Source: Bacillus sp. EAC (lineage in GTDB: Bacteria > Bacillota > Bacilli > Bacillales > Bacillaceae_G). From it: a stretch of 64,000 bases of DNA. Both the position numbers and the translations under genes were made by a program. Positions 34,895 through 44,164 of this stretch are shown piece by piece. The stretch lies in NCBI RefSeq assembly GCF_002156875.1, contig NZ_NCSY01000005.1, positions 1-64,000 on the forward strand, in the 5' to 3' direction. Under the pieces are notes generated by a model. The model was not told the origin of the DNA and did no database searches. It saw only the letters and a program-made list of their open reading frames with translations. The first letter of the stretch is position 1. The number at the start of each line of letters is the position of its first letter.

Positions 34895-36211
34895 TTAATT
34901 TGTTGCACTTTTTTCAGCTTGTAAATTTTGCTTATCCCACATTCTAAAGAATGGATAGTAAATGAAGAATGCAACAACAAGATTAATCAATTGCATTGCA
35001 GATCCTCTCCAGTTACCACCTGTAGCTAGCCATCCACCAATAATAGGAGGAGTAGTCCAAGGAATAGCAATTCCTGAAGTTTTTGGAGCAAACCCAGTTT
35101 TCATTCCTATATATGTGGTAAGAACAAGAACTAGTGGAGCTAAAATAAACGGAATAAGTAGTAATGGATTCATTACGACTGGAGCACCGAAAGTAATCGG
35201 CTCATTAATATTAAAGATACCAGGGCCAATAGATAGCCGTCCTAACTGCTTGGCGTGCTGACTCTTTGCTAAGAATAACATCATGAGAGCAAAACAGATT
35301 GTCGCACCAGAGCCACCCATATAAATAAAAATATCAAAGAATTGTTGCGTAACAACATGTGGCATTTCATGTCCAGCTTGTAATGCTAAACGGTTTGCAT
35401 CAGTCGCTGCTAACCAAATTGGTCCCATTACACCACCAACGATAGCTGCACCATGTAGACCTACAGACCATAATAGTTGAATTAAAAAGACAGCAATTAA
35501 TGCACCAGCCAATGATCCTCCTAGTTTACTTAGTGGATCTTGTAACAAGTCTCCAACAACATTGTGTAAAGTTTCGTAATGTGTATTTTCAATTAATAAA
35601 CGAATAATCCATACGCAAAGGATAACTAAGAATGCAGGAAATAAAGCAACAAACGATTTACTAACACTTGGCGGTACTCCATCAGGCATTTTAATAACAA
35701 TATTTTTTTGGATGATCCATCGATAAATTTCTGTCGAAAATAATGCAATTAGGATAGCAACAAACAGCCCTTTACTTCCTAGAAACGCCATAGGTAGAAC
35801 TCCACCAACATGAATTGCTGCGGTTGCTCCCTCTGGAGTAAACATTGTGAAATTAGGAGTTGCTAGAAGAAACGAAGCAATCGAAATTGCACCAGCATTT
35901 AGTGGATCCACTTTGTAATGTTCAGCGAGTCGATATGCAATACCAAATCCCGCGATAAGTGCCATAATATCAAATGTCGCATTTACAGGATATAAAAGCT
36001 TAGTCAACCATGCGTCACCAAATGTTCTTGCCATAAATTCTGGATAACCATCAAATGGTAAAAAGCCTAAAATTAAGAAAATAGAACCAATAATAATTAG
36101 AGGTAATGTTAAAATAATTCCATCACGCAATGCTTGCAAGTGCTTTTGACCTGCAATCTTTCCAGCAACCGGCATTACTTTCTCTTCTAGCATTTGAGTA
36201 AAGTTGGCCAC
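34895..36211 (-). CDS. PTS cellobiose/chitobiose-family IIC permease (cluster 2)
   Basis: A 438-residue EIIC-Lac family permease with about ten membrane helices and the family blocks AGQKHLQALRDG, YMGGSGATI and NINEPITFGAPVVMNPL. It moves the disaccharide across the membrane while it is phosphorylated. I prefer the GTG at 36211 (after AGGGGTG); the longer start at 36220 lies inside that site. It follows IIB by 21 bp. Context with chbG points to chitobiose as substrate. Confidence 0.93.
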   Translation of the reverse strand: MANFTQMLEEKVMPVAGKIAGQKHLQALRDGIILTLPLIIIGSIFLILGFLPFDGYPEFMARTFGDAWLTKLLYPVNATFDIMALIAGFGIAYRLAEHYKVDPLNAGAISIASFLLATPNFTMFTPEGATAAIHVGGVLPMAFLGSKGLFVAILIALFSTEIYRWIIQKNIVIKMPDGVPPSVSKSFVALFPAFLVILCVWIIRLLIENTHYETLHNVVGDLLQDPLSKLGGSLAGALIAVFLIQLLWSVGLHGAAIVGGVMGPIWLAATDANRLALQAGHEMPHVVTQQFFDIFIYMGGSGATICFALMMLFLAKSQHAKQLGRLSIGPGIFNINEPITFGAPVVMNPLLLIPFILAPLVLVLTTYIGMKTGFAPKTSGIAIPWTTPPIIGGWLATGGNWRGSAMQLINLVVAFFIYYPFFRMWDKQNLQAEKSATN

Positions 36212-36232
36212 ACAAATCACCCCTATATGAAA

Positions 36233-36538
36233 TTATGAACCTATTAAATCGATTGCAAATTTTAGGACTTCCGCACCCTTACACATCCCATAGTGGACTG
36301 GGTTAATGGCATCTACCGGAATTCCTTTTTCTAATCCTGATTTTTTCAATTGCGGGAGTAAGTACCGAACTTGGGGACCTACAAGTAATACATCTGCTTG
36401 ATCAAGATGATTTTTCACATCATTAGCACTTACTGCCCAAATCTTAGCTTCAATTCCTTCTTCTTTTGCAGCCGCTTCCATTTTAGTTACTAAAAGACTC
36501 GTTGACATACCGGCAGCACAACATAACAATATGTTCAT
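36233..36538 (-). CDS. PTS lactose/cellobiose-family IIB component (cluster 2)
   Basis: A 101-residue IIB protein with the phospho-cysteine loop CAAGMSTS (Cys7) and the [11 protein letters not shown] segment. It is the first gene of the chitobiose-type operon. AAGGAGGGG precedes the ATG, and a cre site lies 22 bp upstream of the start. Confidence 0.94.
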   Translation of the reverse strand: MNILLCCAAGMSTSLLVTKMEAAAKEEGIEAKIWAVSANDVKNHLDQADVLLVGPQVRYLLPQLKKSGLEKGIPVDAINPVHYGMCKGAEVLKFAIDLIGS

Positions 36539-36560
36539 TTAACCCCTCCTTGCCGTTAAA

Positions 36561-36574
36561 CGAAAACGTTTACA
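36561..36574 (-). promoter_or_regulatory. cre site upstream of the chitobiose-type operon
   Basis: TGTAAACGTTTTCG matches 13 of 14 positions of the TGWAARCGYTWNCW consensus. It indicates CcpA-mediated glucose repression. I could not assign the promoter with confidence. Confidence 0.78.
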
Positions 36575-36936
36575 TAATTTCCGTTTTAATCATCTTGTTT
36601 CCCCATTCTGCTCCAAAAACTCGATTGAACTACTCCTTTCTTCCCAAAATATTTTCTCAACTAATATATATTCAGCTTTTTTTACAATAGGACAAATTCA
36701 AATATTTTTTTTGCTTATTTTATTTTTTCGTTAAGAAAAATATTATTAATCCACTTACGAATATTTTGAGGAAAGAAACTCATAAAAAAGAAGAGAAATC
36801 ATCGCTTGATGACAACCCTTCTTGTTTCCATTTGCTATTATGAATTAATGTCGTTTTAAAAATTCTGTTTAGGCAGAATCGAATTCTATTAAATACCAAC
36901 AATGTAATTTAAAAGATACAAATTATTGAAAAGTTA
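36575..36936. other. Intergenic region with two hairpins, between LysR gene and PTS operon
   Basis: No gene is seen. It contains the PTS promoter region (not resolved) and two minus-strand hairpins downstream of the LysR gene. One is at 36785-36825, with tip ATCATCGCTTGATGA and a TTTTTT tail. The other is at 36862-36879, ATTCTG pairing with CAGAAT followed by TTTT. One of them probably terminates LysR transcription. Confidence 0.55.
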
Positions 36937-37824
36937 CTATTCGTTTTCATAGTGATTTTCAATACATTCAATAAATACATTCATCGACTTCGTTTGTAGC
37001 TGAAATGCCTCTGAAATGATAGAAAAATTACGTTTAATTGGTGTCCCTTTTACTTGGAGAAAAAGAATTGTATTTAATAGTTTTTCTTTTTTCATGGTAA
37101 GTTCAGATAAATAGGTTATTCCTACCCCTGCCTCAACTGCTTCTTTAATTAATTGAGTACTACCAAATTCTATTAGCGTAGTCGGACGTATTTGTAATCT
37201 ATTAAATAGTCTTTCTGTCGCTTCCCTCGTTCCTGATCCTTCTTCCCGTACAATCCACGTCTGTTGTTCCAATTGTTCAATTGACACTTCTTTATCTATA
37301 TCAAACTCACTATTTATACCAGCGATAATATACATTTCATCTGTTGCAAACGCTTTTATAAATAAATTTTGATTAACTACGTCTCCTTCGACAATGCCAA
37401 TATCGATTTGATGTCCTAAAACTGCTTGAACAATCTCACGTGTATTTCCTATTTGCACAGATGGAATCACATCGGGATACAAAGTTTTCAACTTAGCTAA
37501 AATATGTGGAAGCACATACTCGCCAAAAGTATAGCTGGCACCTATTTTTAATAAACCGGTTGCCTCATTCATCAAATCACTTACTAAAGTTGACATGCGT
37601 TTATATAAACTTGTAATTTCCTTTGCATGCGAAAAGACAATCTCTCCTGCTTTCGTTAATTGAACATGCTTATTTGTCCTAATTAAAAGCTTAGTTCCTA
37701 TGTGTTTTTCGAGTAATTGTATTTGTTGACTCACTGATGGCTGAGTCATATGAAGCTCTTCAGCCGCCCTCGAAAAATTCCTTTTCTCTGCTACTTTTAT
37801 AAACACTGATAATAAATGGTCCAT
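36937..37824 (-). CDS. LysR-family transcriptional regulator
   Basis: A 295-residue LysR regulator. The N-terminal winged helix reads FSRAAEELHMTQPSVSQQIQLLE and is followed by an effector domain. The ATG at 37824 follows AAGGGAGAA; a longer frame from 37872 is unlikely. It is divergent from a YeiH-family permease gene 111 bp away, the same pairing seen for CysL/YeiE-type regulators, which respond to sulfur compounds. It likely controls that permease and itself from the shared AT-rich intergenic region. Confidence 0.88.
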   Translation of the reverse strand: MDHLLSVFIKVAEKRNFSRAAEELHMTQPSVSQQIQLLEKHIGTKLLIRTNKHVQLTKAGEIVFSHAKEITSLYKRMSTLVSDLMNEATGLLKIGASYTFGEYVLPHILAKLKTLYPDVIPSVQIGNTREIVQAVLGHQIDIGIVEGDVVNQNLFIKAFATDEMYIIAGINSEFDIDKEVSIEQLEQQTWIVREEGSGTREATERLFNRLQIRPTTLIEFGSTQLIKEAVEAGVGITYLSELTMKKEKLLNTILFLQVKGTPIKRNFSIISEAFQLQTKSMNVFIECIENHYENE

Positions 37825-37935
37825 AAGTTCTCCCTTAGTATCGTTTTTACCTATTATAACTATTATAATCATTTATTTTTCTTATGATATAAAATCTTAT
37901 ACGATAGAACTAGATAGCAAGAAAGGATGAAAATA

Positions 37936-38982
37936 ATGGAGCAAAAATTTATTACTCTTCCGAACCCAAATGAACCAAGATTTGAAAAAAGGATTAAAGG
38001 TTCTAAACTTTTAGGAATCGGATTTACATTTATAATGGCAAGTTTAGGTTTTGTTATTTCTAAAATACCTGGATTTGATCATATTGGACCACTTGCATGT
38101 GCAATACTTCTTTCCGTAGTTTATCGCCAACTTTTTGACTACCCAGAAAAATTTCGCGTCGGAATTCAATTTTCATCAAAAATTTTATTGAGATTTGCAA
38201 TCATATTATATGGTTTAAAACTAAATTTGAACGTTATTTTCCATCAAGGAATCCCCTTATTACTAAGGGGTACAGCAACAATACTATTTTCGATTATTGT
38301 TTTAATGATCATAGCTAAATGGCTTAAGGCAGATACATCACTTTCAATATTATTAAGTGTAGGAACTGGAGTTTGTGGAGCTGCTGCAATTGCAGCAATA
38401 TCTCCAATTATTGATTCGAAAGAAGAAGACACAGCAATGGGAATCGGAATCATTGCATTAGTGGGAACAATTTTTTCGATTGTCTATACACTTTTATTTC
38501 CTTTCTTGAGTATTAGTCCGATAGATTATGGCTCTTGGGCTGGTATAAGCCTACATGAAATTGCACATGTCGCATTAGCTGCCGCTCCAGCAGGTGAAGA
38601 TGCGCTTGCAATGGCACTTTTATCTAAATTAACACGTGTATTTCTATTAATTCCATTATGTTTTGTCATTATGTTTTGGAAGAAAAAGAAAGGCAAAATA
38701 GAAGATACACCAAATATAGACTTCCCTTGGTTTTTAATTGGCTTTATCTTTATGAGCTTTATTGGTAGTTACTTTTTTGGACACTTCATCATCGTTTCGA
38801 CTAAGTTTACTAGCTCAATTAGTCTAGCGACAACATTCATTCTTACAATGGCCATGACAGGACTTGGTTTGAACATAAACATTAAAGAAGTAAGGACAAA
38901 AGCAATCCGTCCTTTGATTGCCATTTTAATAACTTCCTTTCTCTTATCAATTCTTACTTATTATAGTTATATTCTTATCTAG
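37936..38982 (+). CDS. YeiH-family putative anion exporter (UPF0324)
   Basis: A 348-residue membrane protein with about ten helices. The conserved GTGVCGAAAIAA and ISLHEIAHVALAA blocks mark the YeiH/YadS (UPF0324, putative sulfate exporter) family. Function is not proven; sulfonate or sulfite-related export has been suggested for relatives next to cysteine or taurine regulators. The ATG at 37936 follows AAAGGATG; the ATG at 37927 lies too close to that site. The adjacent divergent LysR gene is its likely regulator. Confidence 0.86.
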   Translation: MEQKFITLPNPNEPRFEKRIKGSKLLGIGFTFIMASLGFVISKIPGFDHIGPLACAILLSVVYRQLFDYPEKFRVGIQFSSKILLRFAIILYGLKLNLNVIFHQGIPLLLRGTATILFSIIVLMIIAKWLKADTSLSILLSVGTGVCGAAAIAAISPIIDSKEEDTAMGIGIIALVGTIFSIVYTLLFPFLSISPIDYGSWAGISLHEIAHVALAAAPAGEDALAMALLSKLTRVFLLIPLCFVIMFWKKKKGKIEDTPNIDFPWFLIGFIFMSFIGSYFFGHFIIVSTKFTSSISLATTFILTMAMTGLGLNINIKEVRTKAIRPLIAILITSFLLSILTYYSYILI

Positions 38983-38992
38983 TATTAAAAAT

Positions 38993-39039
38993 AGACCGAT
39001 GAACGCTTGTATTTAACAAATGTTCATCGGTCTTTTTTT
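38993..39039 (+). terminator. Terminator after the YeiH gene
   Basis: AGACCGATGAAC (38993-39004) pairs with GTTCATCGGTCT (39022-39033), followed by six T residues; TTGT and ACAA pair inside the loop. Confidence 0.92.
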
Positions 39040-39128
39040 CATTAACGCTCAATTTTCTACTAGGAAAAAACCTTATAATATTTACTAATTTAAACAGATT
39101 ATTTGTAAAATAAGATTCTATTTGAATA

Positions 39129-39164
39129 ATCCCACAGGAGTATCGCATATCCGCTCAAATTAAC
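39129..39164. repeat. Degenerate interspersed repeat, copy C
   Basis: The sequence TCCCACAGGAGTATCGC followed by ATATCCGCTCAAATTAAC resembles the CCGCAGGAGTCTCGC / CCGCTCCAATCAAC segments of a GC-rich Bacillus interspersed repeat, recalled from memory. Its 3' part partly matches 59093-59110 in this window. Confidence 0.35.
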
Positions 39165-39246
39165 TTTTTACTTTCACTTTGCCTTAACAAAAACTTCTTG
39201 TACAGAAACAATCATTGTGGACAAAAGTCTAAATTCTTCGATATTA

Positions 39247-40587
39247 TTAATCATAAAATTCTACTACATTATTTAATTTCTTTAGTTGTTCTTCAATTCC
39301 AGTTTTCGCATTAATAAAAACTTGATACGTATCATTTCCTCTAGTTCCAACAAATTCATAACACAGTACTTCTTGGTTCAATTTATTTAGAATAATGGCT
39401 TGGCGTTCTTCCATTACTTTGATATTCGAACTAATCCCTTTCCTTGCTTCTTCTACTGATATTTCAGGTTTTGTCATTTTTCGTTCTGTATATGCTGACA
39501 AGTAATTTCTTGCTGAAAAACCTACTATACTTCCATCATCAAGTGCAATTTTCATCGTAACAGACTCAGGATAAATTCTAACTCCATTTATCTTAGTTAC
39601 ATATGTAAATACACCAATTGTGTCATATTGTGAACTTTGTGTAAGCTCCATATTTTTAAATTTATTCCGTTCTAAAAACTTCAACCCATTTAGAGATGCC
39701 CTATTCAAATCAATTTTTTGAGCTTTTATGTCACGATTATCGATTACCCATACTGGATACCCACCTTTTTCAGTTATGTCCATATAGATTTCACTATTCG
39801 TTTTACGTTCTTTAATCTCCAAACTATAATAATGGTCATCTACTTTTTTACCTGTTGATTCTACTTTTATCTTTTCAGTCCCATCTAACTCTAAGAACTT
39901 TTGAGCAATTTCTTTTGCTTCATTTTTAGTTATCTCTTTACCTTTTACATTTGCAAGATTTGTGCGATTAACTTTAAAATTTGTCAGTGAAGGATCTGCA
40001 TTTGGATCTGTATAAGAAGTGGCATTATGCTCAACCGACTTAAATCCATTAATGATAACATTGTTCGTAGGCGTTCTTTCCTTCGCGAAAGCAAGCTCTA
40101 CATCCATCCAACGTAATTTATCTTTAAAGACCATATGTTGTACTTTGCGTAACTCGCCTTGTATTTCAGCTGAATTATCGTATAGTTTTTGAAGAGTAGC
40201 ATATTCATTCTCATTCAATGGGTCTTTTTCTAAATCACGTACACCAGTCCGATAACTAAATTCACCAATACTACTTAGAAATTCTTCTGTTTTATTTATC
40301 GGTAATAATCTAAGTGGAAGCTGTCCTACATTCGAATGTGCTTGAGATGATAGCCCCCAAACTTCAACAAGCGCTGGAGAAAGTGATGATTTTGATTTCA
40401 TAGCTAATGTATCACCGATTTTATCATGCAATAAATCGACTTCATATGTTAGCTCATGAAATGCCCTTTGATAGTTATTCTCCGCTTGAACTTTAATTTC
40501 TTTTTTCGCTTTGCTCTCTGAATAACCCCAGTATGTTGTACCAATCATTCCAACTGTTAAAGCAGCAATTAAGACACCTTTGATCAT
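39247..40587 (-). CDS. ypeB: Germination protein YpeB
   Basis: A 446-residue spore protein with an N-terminal membrane anchor (about residues 4-22), a long helical middle and C-terminal PepSY-type domains. YpeB is made in the forespore, lies in the inner spore membrane or cortex region, and is needed to hold and stabilise the cortex-lytic enzyme SleB until germination. The sleB gene lies directly upstream by 15 bp on the same strand, the usual sleB-ypeB operon. The downstream 200 bases hold no clear terminator. Confidence 0.94.
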   Translation of the reverse strand: MIKGVLIAALTVGMIGTTYWGYSESKAKKEIKVQAENNYQRAFHELTYEVDLLHDKIGDTLAMKSKSSLSPALVEVWGLSSQAHSNVGQLPLRLLPINKTEEFLSSIGEFSYRTGVRDLEKDPLNENEYATLQKLYDNSAEIQGELRKVQHMVFKDKLRWMDVELAFAKERTPTNNVIINGFKSVEHNATSYTDPNADPSLTNFKVNRTNLANVKGKEITKNEAKEIAQKFLELDGTEKIKVESTGKKVDDHYYSLEIKERKTNSEIYMDITEKGGYPVWVIDNRDIKAQKIDLNRASLNGLKFLERNKFKNMELTQSSQYDTIGVFTYVTKINGVRIYPESVTMKIALDDGSIVGFSARNYLSAYTERKMTKPEISVEEARKGISSNIKVMEERQAIILNKLNQEVLCYEFVGTRGNDTYQVFINAKTGIEEQLKKLNNVVEFYD

Positions 40588-40602
40588 AAACGTACTCCTT
40601 TC

Positions 40603-41319
40603 CTATCGACAGAATATATGTCTGCCAATCTGTTTAATTTGTGGGCGGCTCCAAATCCAAGCACTCGTTGCTGTATCTGGATTAAAATAATAGAGTGCAT
40701 TTTCACTAGGATCCCATCCATTTACTGCATCTAACACTGCCTTTTTGGCTGTTTCATTAGGCGTTAAATAAATTTGCCCATCCGCTACTGCTGTAAATGC
40801 ACCAGGCTCAAAAATTACACCTGATACTGTATTTGGAAACGAAGCATTACTAACTCGATTCAATATAACTGCTGCAACAGCAACTTGACCGATATAAGGT
40901 TCGCCACGCGATTCGCCATAAACAGCATTCGCCATTAATTGAATATCATTTTGAGAATATCCGCTAGGAACATTTGATCCAGTATTACCCGCGCCTGATT
41001 TTTCGTATTTCGTTGCTTTTACAAGCATTGCTTTTGTCTTTGCACCTACGACTCCGTCAACTGGCATTCCAAAATTATTTTGGAAATTCCTAACCGCCCA
41101 ATATGTGTTGTATCCAAATACCCCATCAACCTTACTAGTGTAATAGCCGTTATACTTTAAACGAGACTGTAATTCAATTACATCTTCTCCGGTAGCACCT
41201 ATTTGAAGTACTTGATTTGTAAACGCCTTAACATCCCTCTCTTGACCGTTACATACAAAAAGGATGACAAAAACAATCCCAAATATTAACGGACCTTTCA
41301 TAAAAACTAATTTCTTCAT
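40603..41319 (-). CDS. sleB: Spore cortex-lytic enzyme SleB
   Basis: A 238-residue exported lytic enzyme with a signal peptide (about 1-32), a peptidoglycan-binding domain (about 38-93, GATGEDVIELQSRLKYNGYY) and a C-terminal Hydrolase_2 domain (about 127-238, with NAVYGESRGEP holding the catalytic glutamate). It is a lytic transglycosylase that degrades muramic-delta-lactam cortex during germination. GGAGG precedes the ATG. A forespore (SigG) promoter is expected; an AATACTA resembling a SigG -10 lies upstream but its -35 is poor. Confidence 0.96.
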   Translation of the reverse strand: MKKLVFMKGPLIFGIVFVILFVCNGQERDVKAFTNQVLQIGATGEDVIELQSRLKYNGYYTSKVDGVFGYNTYWAVRNFQNNFGMPVDGVVGAKTKAMLVKATKYEKSGAGNTGSNVPSGYSQNDIQLMANAVYGESRGEPYIGQVAVAAVILNRVSNASFPNTVSGVIFEPGAFTAVADGQIYLTPNETAKKAVLDAVNGWDPSENALYYFNPDTATSAWIWSRPQIKQIGRHIFCR

Positions 41320-41393
41320 TAAAAGACCTCCATAGGTATCAATCTATTCATTAGTATTTTTTTCAAGGATTTCCCAAATTATGTAACAACAAT

Positions 41394-41421
41394 AAAAAAA
41401 GGACCTGTAAGGTCCTTTTTT
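41394..41421. terminator. Symmetric hairpin upstream of sleB
   Basis: GGACC (41401-41405) pairs with GGTCC (41411-41415), flanked by seven A and six T residues, so it could terminate in both directions. No obvious transcript ends here on the plus strand. On the minus strand it lies between the racemase-like gene and sleB and may insulate sleB. Confidence 0.7.
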
Positions 41422-41531
41422 AAAAATTTTCACTCCAATAATTACACAGCACATAGAAATAGGTTGAAATGTTCATATTAACAATATGGTGTAACTACAC
41501 CTACTACCATCATCGGTGTGGAGGGATATTC

Positions 41532-41705
41532 TTGAATATACGTGAAGGTCTAATCCCAACTGTACTCGGTTCCGCTGTTACAGCAACAGGATACGCAATG
41601 AAACAAAAACGTGGTTCTAACAAGATGATTGCAAACACGGTTTTTGGCTTCGGTTTAGCACATATTGTTTTAGGTGCGATTGATCTTGTTGAGCATCGAC
41701 GTTAA
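41532..41705 (+). CDS. Conserved small Bacillaceae membrane protein
   Basis: A 57-residue protein starting at TTG (41532), 6 nt after GGAGGG, with sequence MNIREGLIPTVLGSAVTATGY and a second hydrophobic stretch (TVFGFGLAHIVLGAIDL). It likely has two short Gly-rich membrane helices. Homologues occur in the Bacillus cereus group as I remember, sometimes mislabelled asparagine synthase; no function is known. A longer frame from 41469 lacks a binding site. Short repeats of GGTGT/ACACC upstream could form alternative hairpins near the start. Confidence 0.7.
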   Translation: MNIREGLIPTVLGSAVTATGYAMKQKRGSNKMIANTVFGFGLAHIVLGAIDLVEHRR

Positions 41706-41710
41706 GTAGT

Positions 41711-41740
41711 AAAGGAGAGCGTAATGCTCTCCTTTTTATT
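41711..41740 (+). terminator. Terminator after the small membrane protein gene
   Basis: AAAGGAGAGC (41711-41720) pairs with GCTCTCCTTT (41725-41734), followed by TTATTT. Confidence 0.9.
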
Positions 41741-41755
41741 TACTTTTAAGTAAAA

Positions 41756-42442
41756 TTAAACTTTCACATTTACCTTACTCGGTTCTATTTTCTTTTCTAA
41801 TTTTAATCGATTAACAATACTAGAAACCAAAGGAAGTAATGGATTAATAATGGATGAATTACATTGTTCCGAGGCACACACCATTGACAATTGAGCAACA
41901 GAAATTGCTCCATTTCCGTCACAATTTATACGTTTTAAAAACTTAATAATTTCTTGATTATATTCATCTATTAACCCCTCCATTAATAATTTAAATGTAT
42001 TGTTAATTACCATCACATCAATTTCTATTTCCTTTTGATAATTACTAGCATGCCTTTTTAAGCGATTCATTGTTCCTTCAATTGTTGAAGGGTTAGTAAA
42101 TAAAATTGTTTGGGGTCCTTCTATACTTAAAAGGTAATCAAAAAAAGGTTCGTCTATCTTTATAATTGGTATCGATATTCTTAATTGCTCCTCTTCTAAT
42201 AAGGCAATATAATTTGTACAAGTAATTAAAATTGCATCAACATTACATTTTGCGATCCATTCAATCTGCTCTTTCACTTTATTTCGAGCCTCTGAATCTC
42301 CAAAATATTGATCATTTGAAACTCGGTAGATTAATGCTGGATCAACAAAATGAATTAACTCAATATTGTAAGAAAAAAATGCTTTTTCGATATGATCAAT
42401 ATTTGAAAAATGAGCGTGTAAGCAACCTAACCTTTTCTTCAT
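41756..42442 (-). CDS. Asp/Glu racemase-superfamily protein, unknown role
   Basis: A 228-residue protein of the aspartate/glutamate racemase fold. The two expected catalytic cysteines are visible, one in LITCTNYIALL and one in SMVCASEQC. It begins KKRLGCLHAHFSNIDH, consistent with hydantoin or amino-acid racemases, but the substrate-binding blocks do not identify a known enzyme. GGAGAAA precedes the ATG at 42442. It is monocistronic between two terminators. It could be a racemase, a decarboxylase-like enzyme, or inactive. Confidence 0.7.
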   Translation of the reverse strand: MKKRLGCLHAHFSNIDHIEKAFFSYNIELIHFVDPALIYRVSNDQYFGDSEARNKVKEQIEWIAKCNVDAILITCTNYIALLEEEQLRISIPIIKIDEPFFDYLLSIEGPQTILFTNPSTIEGTMNRLKRHASNYQKEIEIDVMVINNTFKLLMEGLIDEYNQEIIKFLKRINCDGNGAISVAQLSMVCASEQCNSSIINPLLPLVSSIVNRLKLEKKIEPSKVNVKV

Positions 42443-42550
42443 CACAATTTCTCCTTAATTCATTTCTGATTATTCAGATAATATTATCTAGAATTGTTCT
42501 TTTTGCCACTTACTTCTTTTAATATATTGGCCATGTTAAAAAGGTTTGTT

Positions 42551-42585
42551 GAATTCCACTTCAGGATACTCACTTTTCGTGGGCG
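42551..42585. repeat. Degenerate interspersed repeat, copy B
   Basis: This stretch aligns with 6169-6204 at about 26 of 35 positions by eye (shared core CCACT, CTC, CTTT, CGTG, GGCG). It lies in the gap between the selO gene and the racemase-like gene. Confidence 0.45.
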
Positions 42586-42688
42586 TATTATTAAATATCA
42601 ACAAAATTCAATTACAGAGTTAATCAATAAAAAGAGGAAAAAATCATAATGATTATCTTCCCCCTTTATATTCATCATAAGTCTTTCA

Positions 42689-44164
42689 TTATGTCCCGCA
42701 ATAAGTTTGGTAAGGACGATCCGACTGCTCAGGTAGCTTACAGTACTCATCTTTTTGTGAAGTGTGCACATATGGAGCTGCAAGAACTTTTAGAAGCTTC
42801 TCCATTACGCTATAATCAGATTTTTCTACAGCTGCCTCTAGTGCAGCCTCAACTCGATGATTTCGAGGGATTACAGCAGGATTGCTTTTTTGCATCAATT
42901 CACGCGCTACATCTTTCGAATCCTGTTGTCTACCTATTCTTGCCTGCCATAACTCATGCCATTTTAAAAAGTCTGAGGTTCCAAATAGTACTGAATCGTC
43001 AAATTTCTCTAAAGTTAATGCTCGGAAAGTATTAGTATAATCTGCTTTGGATTTCTGCATCATACTTAAAAGATCTTTAATTAATGTCTCATCATCTTCC
43101 TCTTCATTTTTTAATCCCAGCTTTGCCCTCATACCTGTTAACCAATTTAAATGATACATTTTCGGATACTCAGAAATCACGTTCTGTGCTAATTCCAGAG
43201 CCTGCTCTTCATTTTCATGAATCAGTGGCAAAAGTGTTTCTGCAAACCTCGCAAGATTCCACCCCGCCATTTGTGGCTGATTTCCATAAGCATAACGACC
43301 TTGAACGTCAATAGAGCTGAATACCGTTGCAGGATCATACGTATCCATGAAAGCACATGGTCCATAATCAATCGTTTCTCCACTAATCGTCATGTTATCA
43401 GTGTTCATAACACCGTGAATAAATCCAACTAATTGCCACTTGGCAATCAATGATGCTTGTCGTTTAATTACTTCCTGAAGCATGGATAGATATTGGTTCG
43501 GCGTATTTTCAATGTCAGGAAAATGTCGATGCAATGTATAATCTGCCAAAACACGAAGATCCTCTATACTTCCCCATTTTGAAACAAATTGAAAGGTTCC
43601 TACTCGAATATGACTAGAAGCCACACGAGTCATGATCGCACCTGGCAAATTGACTTCACGTCTTATTGACTCACCTGTTGTCACAACTGCAAGGCTTCGT
43701 GTAGTTGGAATACCAAGTGCAAACATTGCTTCACTAATAATGTATTCTCGTAACATCGGTCCAAGTGCCGCTCGCCCATCTCCCCCGCGAGAGTATACCG
43801 TTCTTCCGGATCCTTTAAGTTGTATATCTACACGTGTACCACCTGGAGTAATCTGTTCCCCAAGCAACAAAGCTCTGCCATCTCCTAACATATTAAAATG
43901 TCCGAATTGATGTCCAGCATAAGCTTGAGCGAGTGGAGAACCACCATTTGGAACCCTATTGCCAGCAAAAACGGCTACATTATCTTCGCTATCAAGTTCC
44001 TGGACATTCAATCCAATTGATACCGCTAAAGACTTATTAAGTATGATCAAGTTTGGTGAGCTTACAGGATTTAAGCTTTGATTCGAATAAAATGATTCTG
44101 GTAAACGGGCGTAACTATTGTCGAAATTCCATCCTGTTTCTTTTATTTCTCTACTATTACTCAT
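42689..44164 (-). CDS. selO: Protein adenylyltransferase SelO (YdiU/UPF0061)
   Basis: A 491-residue pseudokinase-fold enzyme that transfers AMP from ATP to protein Ser, Thr or Tyr residues, with roles in redox homeostasis in E. coli. The sequence shows the [11 protein letters not shown] and [25 protein letters not shown] blocks, GVMNTDNM (metal-binding Asn and Asp) and the DYGPCAFMD motif. Length matches the family. The C terminus ends in YCGT; this cysteine lies where eukaryotic SelO has selenocysteine. AAAGGAGG precedes the ATG. It appears monocistronic. Confidence 0.94.
   Translation of the reverse strand: MSNSREIKETGWNFDNSYARLPESFYSNQSLNPVSSPNLIILNKSLAVSIGLNVQELDSEDNVAVFAGNRVPNGGSPLAQAYAGHQFGHFNMLGDGRALLLGEQITPGGTRVDIQLKGSGRTVYSRGGDGRAALGPMLREYIISEAMFALGIPTTRSLAVVTTGESIRREVNLPGAIMTRVASSHIRVGTFQFVSKWGSIEDLRVLADYTLHRHFPDIENTPNQYLSMLQEVIKRQASLIAKWQLVGFIHGVMNTDNMTISGETIDYGPCAFMDTYDPATVFSSIDVQGRYAYGNQPQMAGWNLARFAETLLPLIHENEEQALELAQNVISEYPKMYHLNWLTGMRAKLGLKNEEEDDETLIKDLLSMMQKSKADYTNTFRALTLEKFDDSVLFGTSDFLKWHELWQARIGRQQDSKDVARELMQKSNPAVIPRNHRVEAALEAAVEKSDYSVMEKLLKVLAAPYVHTSQKDEYCKLPEQSDRPYQTYCGT

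Noticed and set aside
41320-41400. SigG promoter ahead of sleB
   Set aside because: An AATACTA box is present but no acceptable -35 lies at the right distance, so it is not called.
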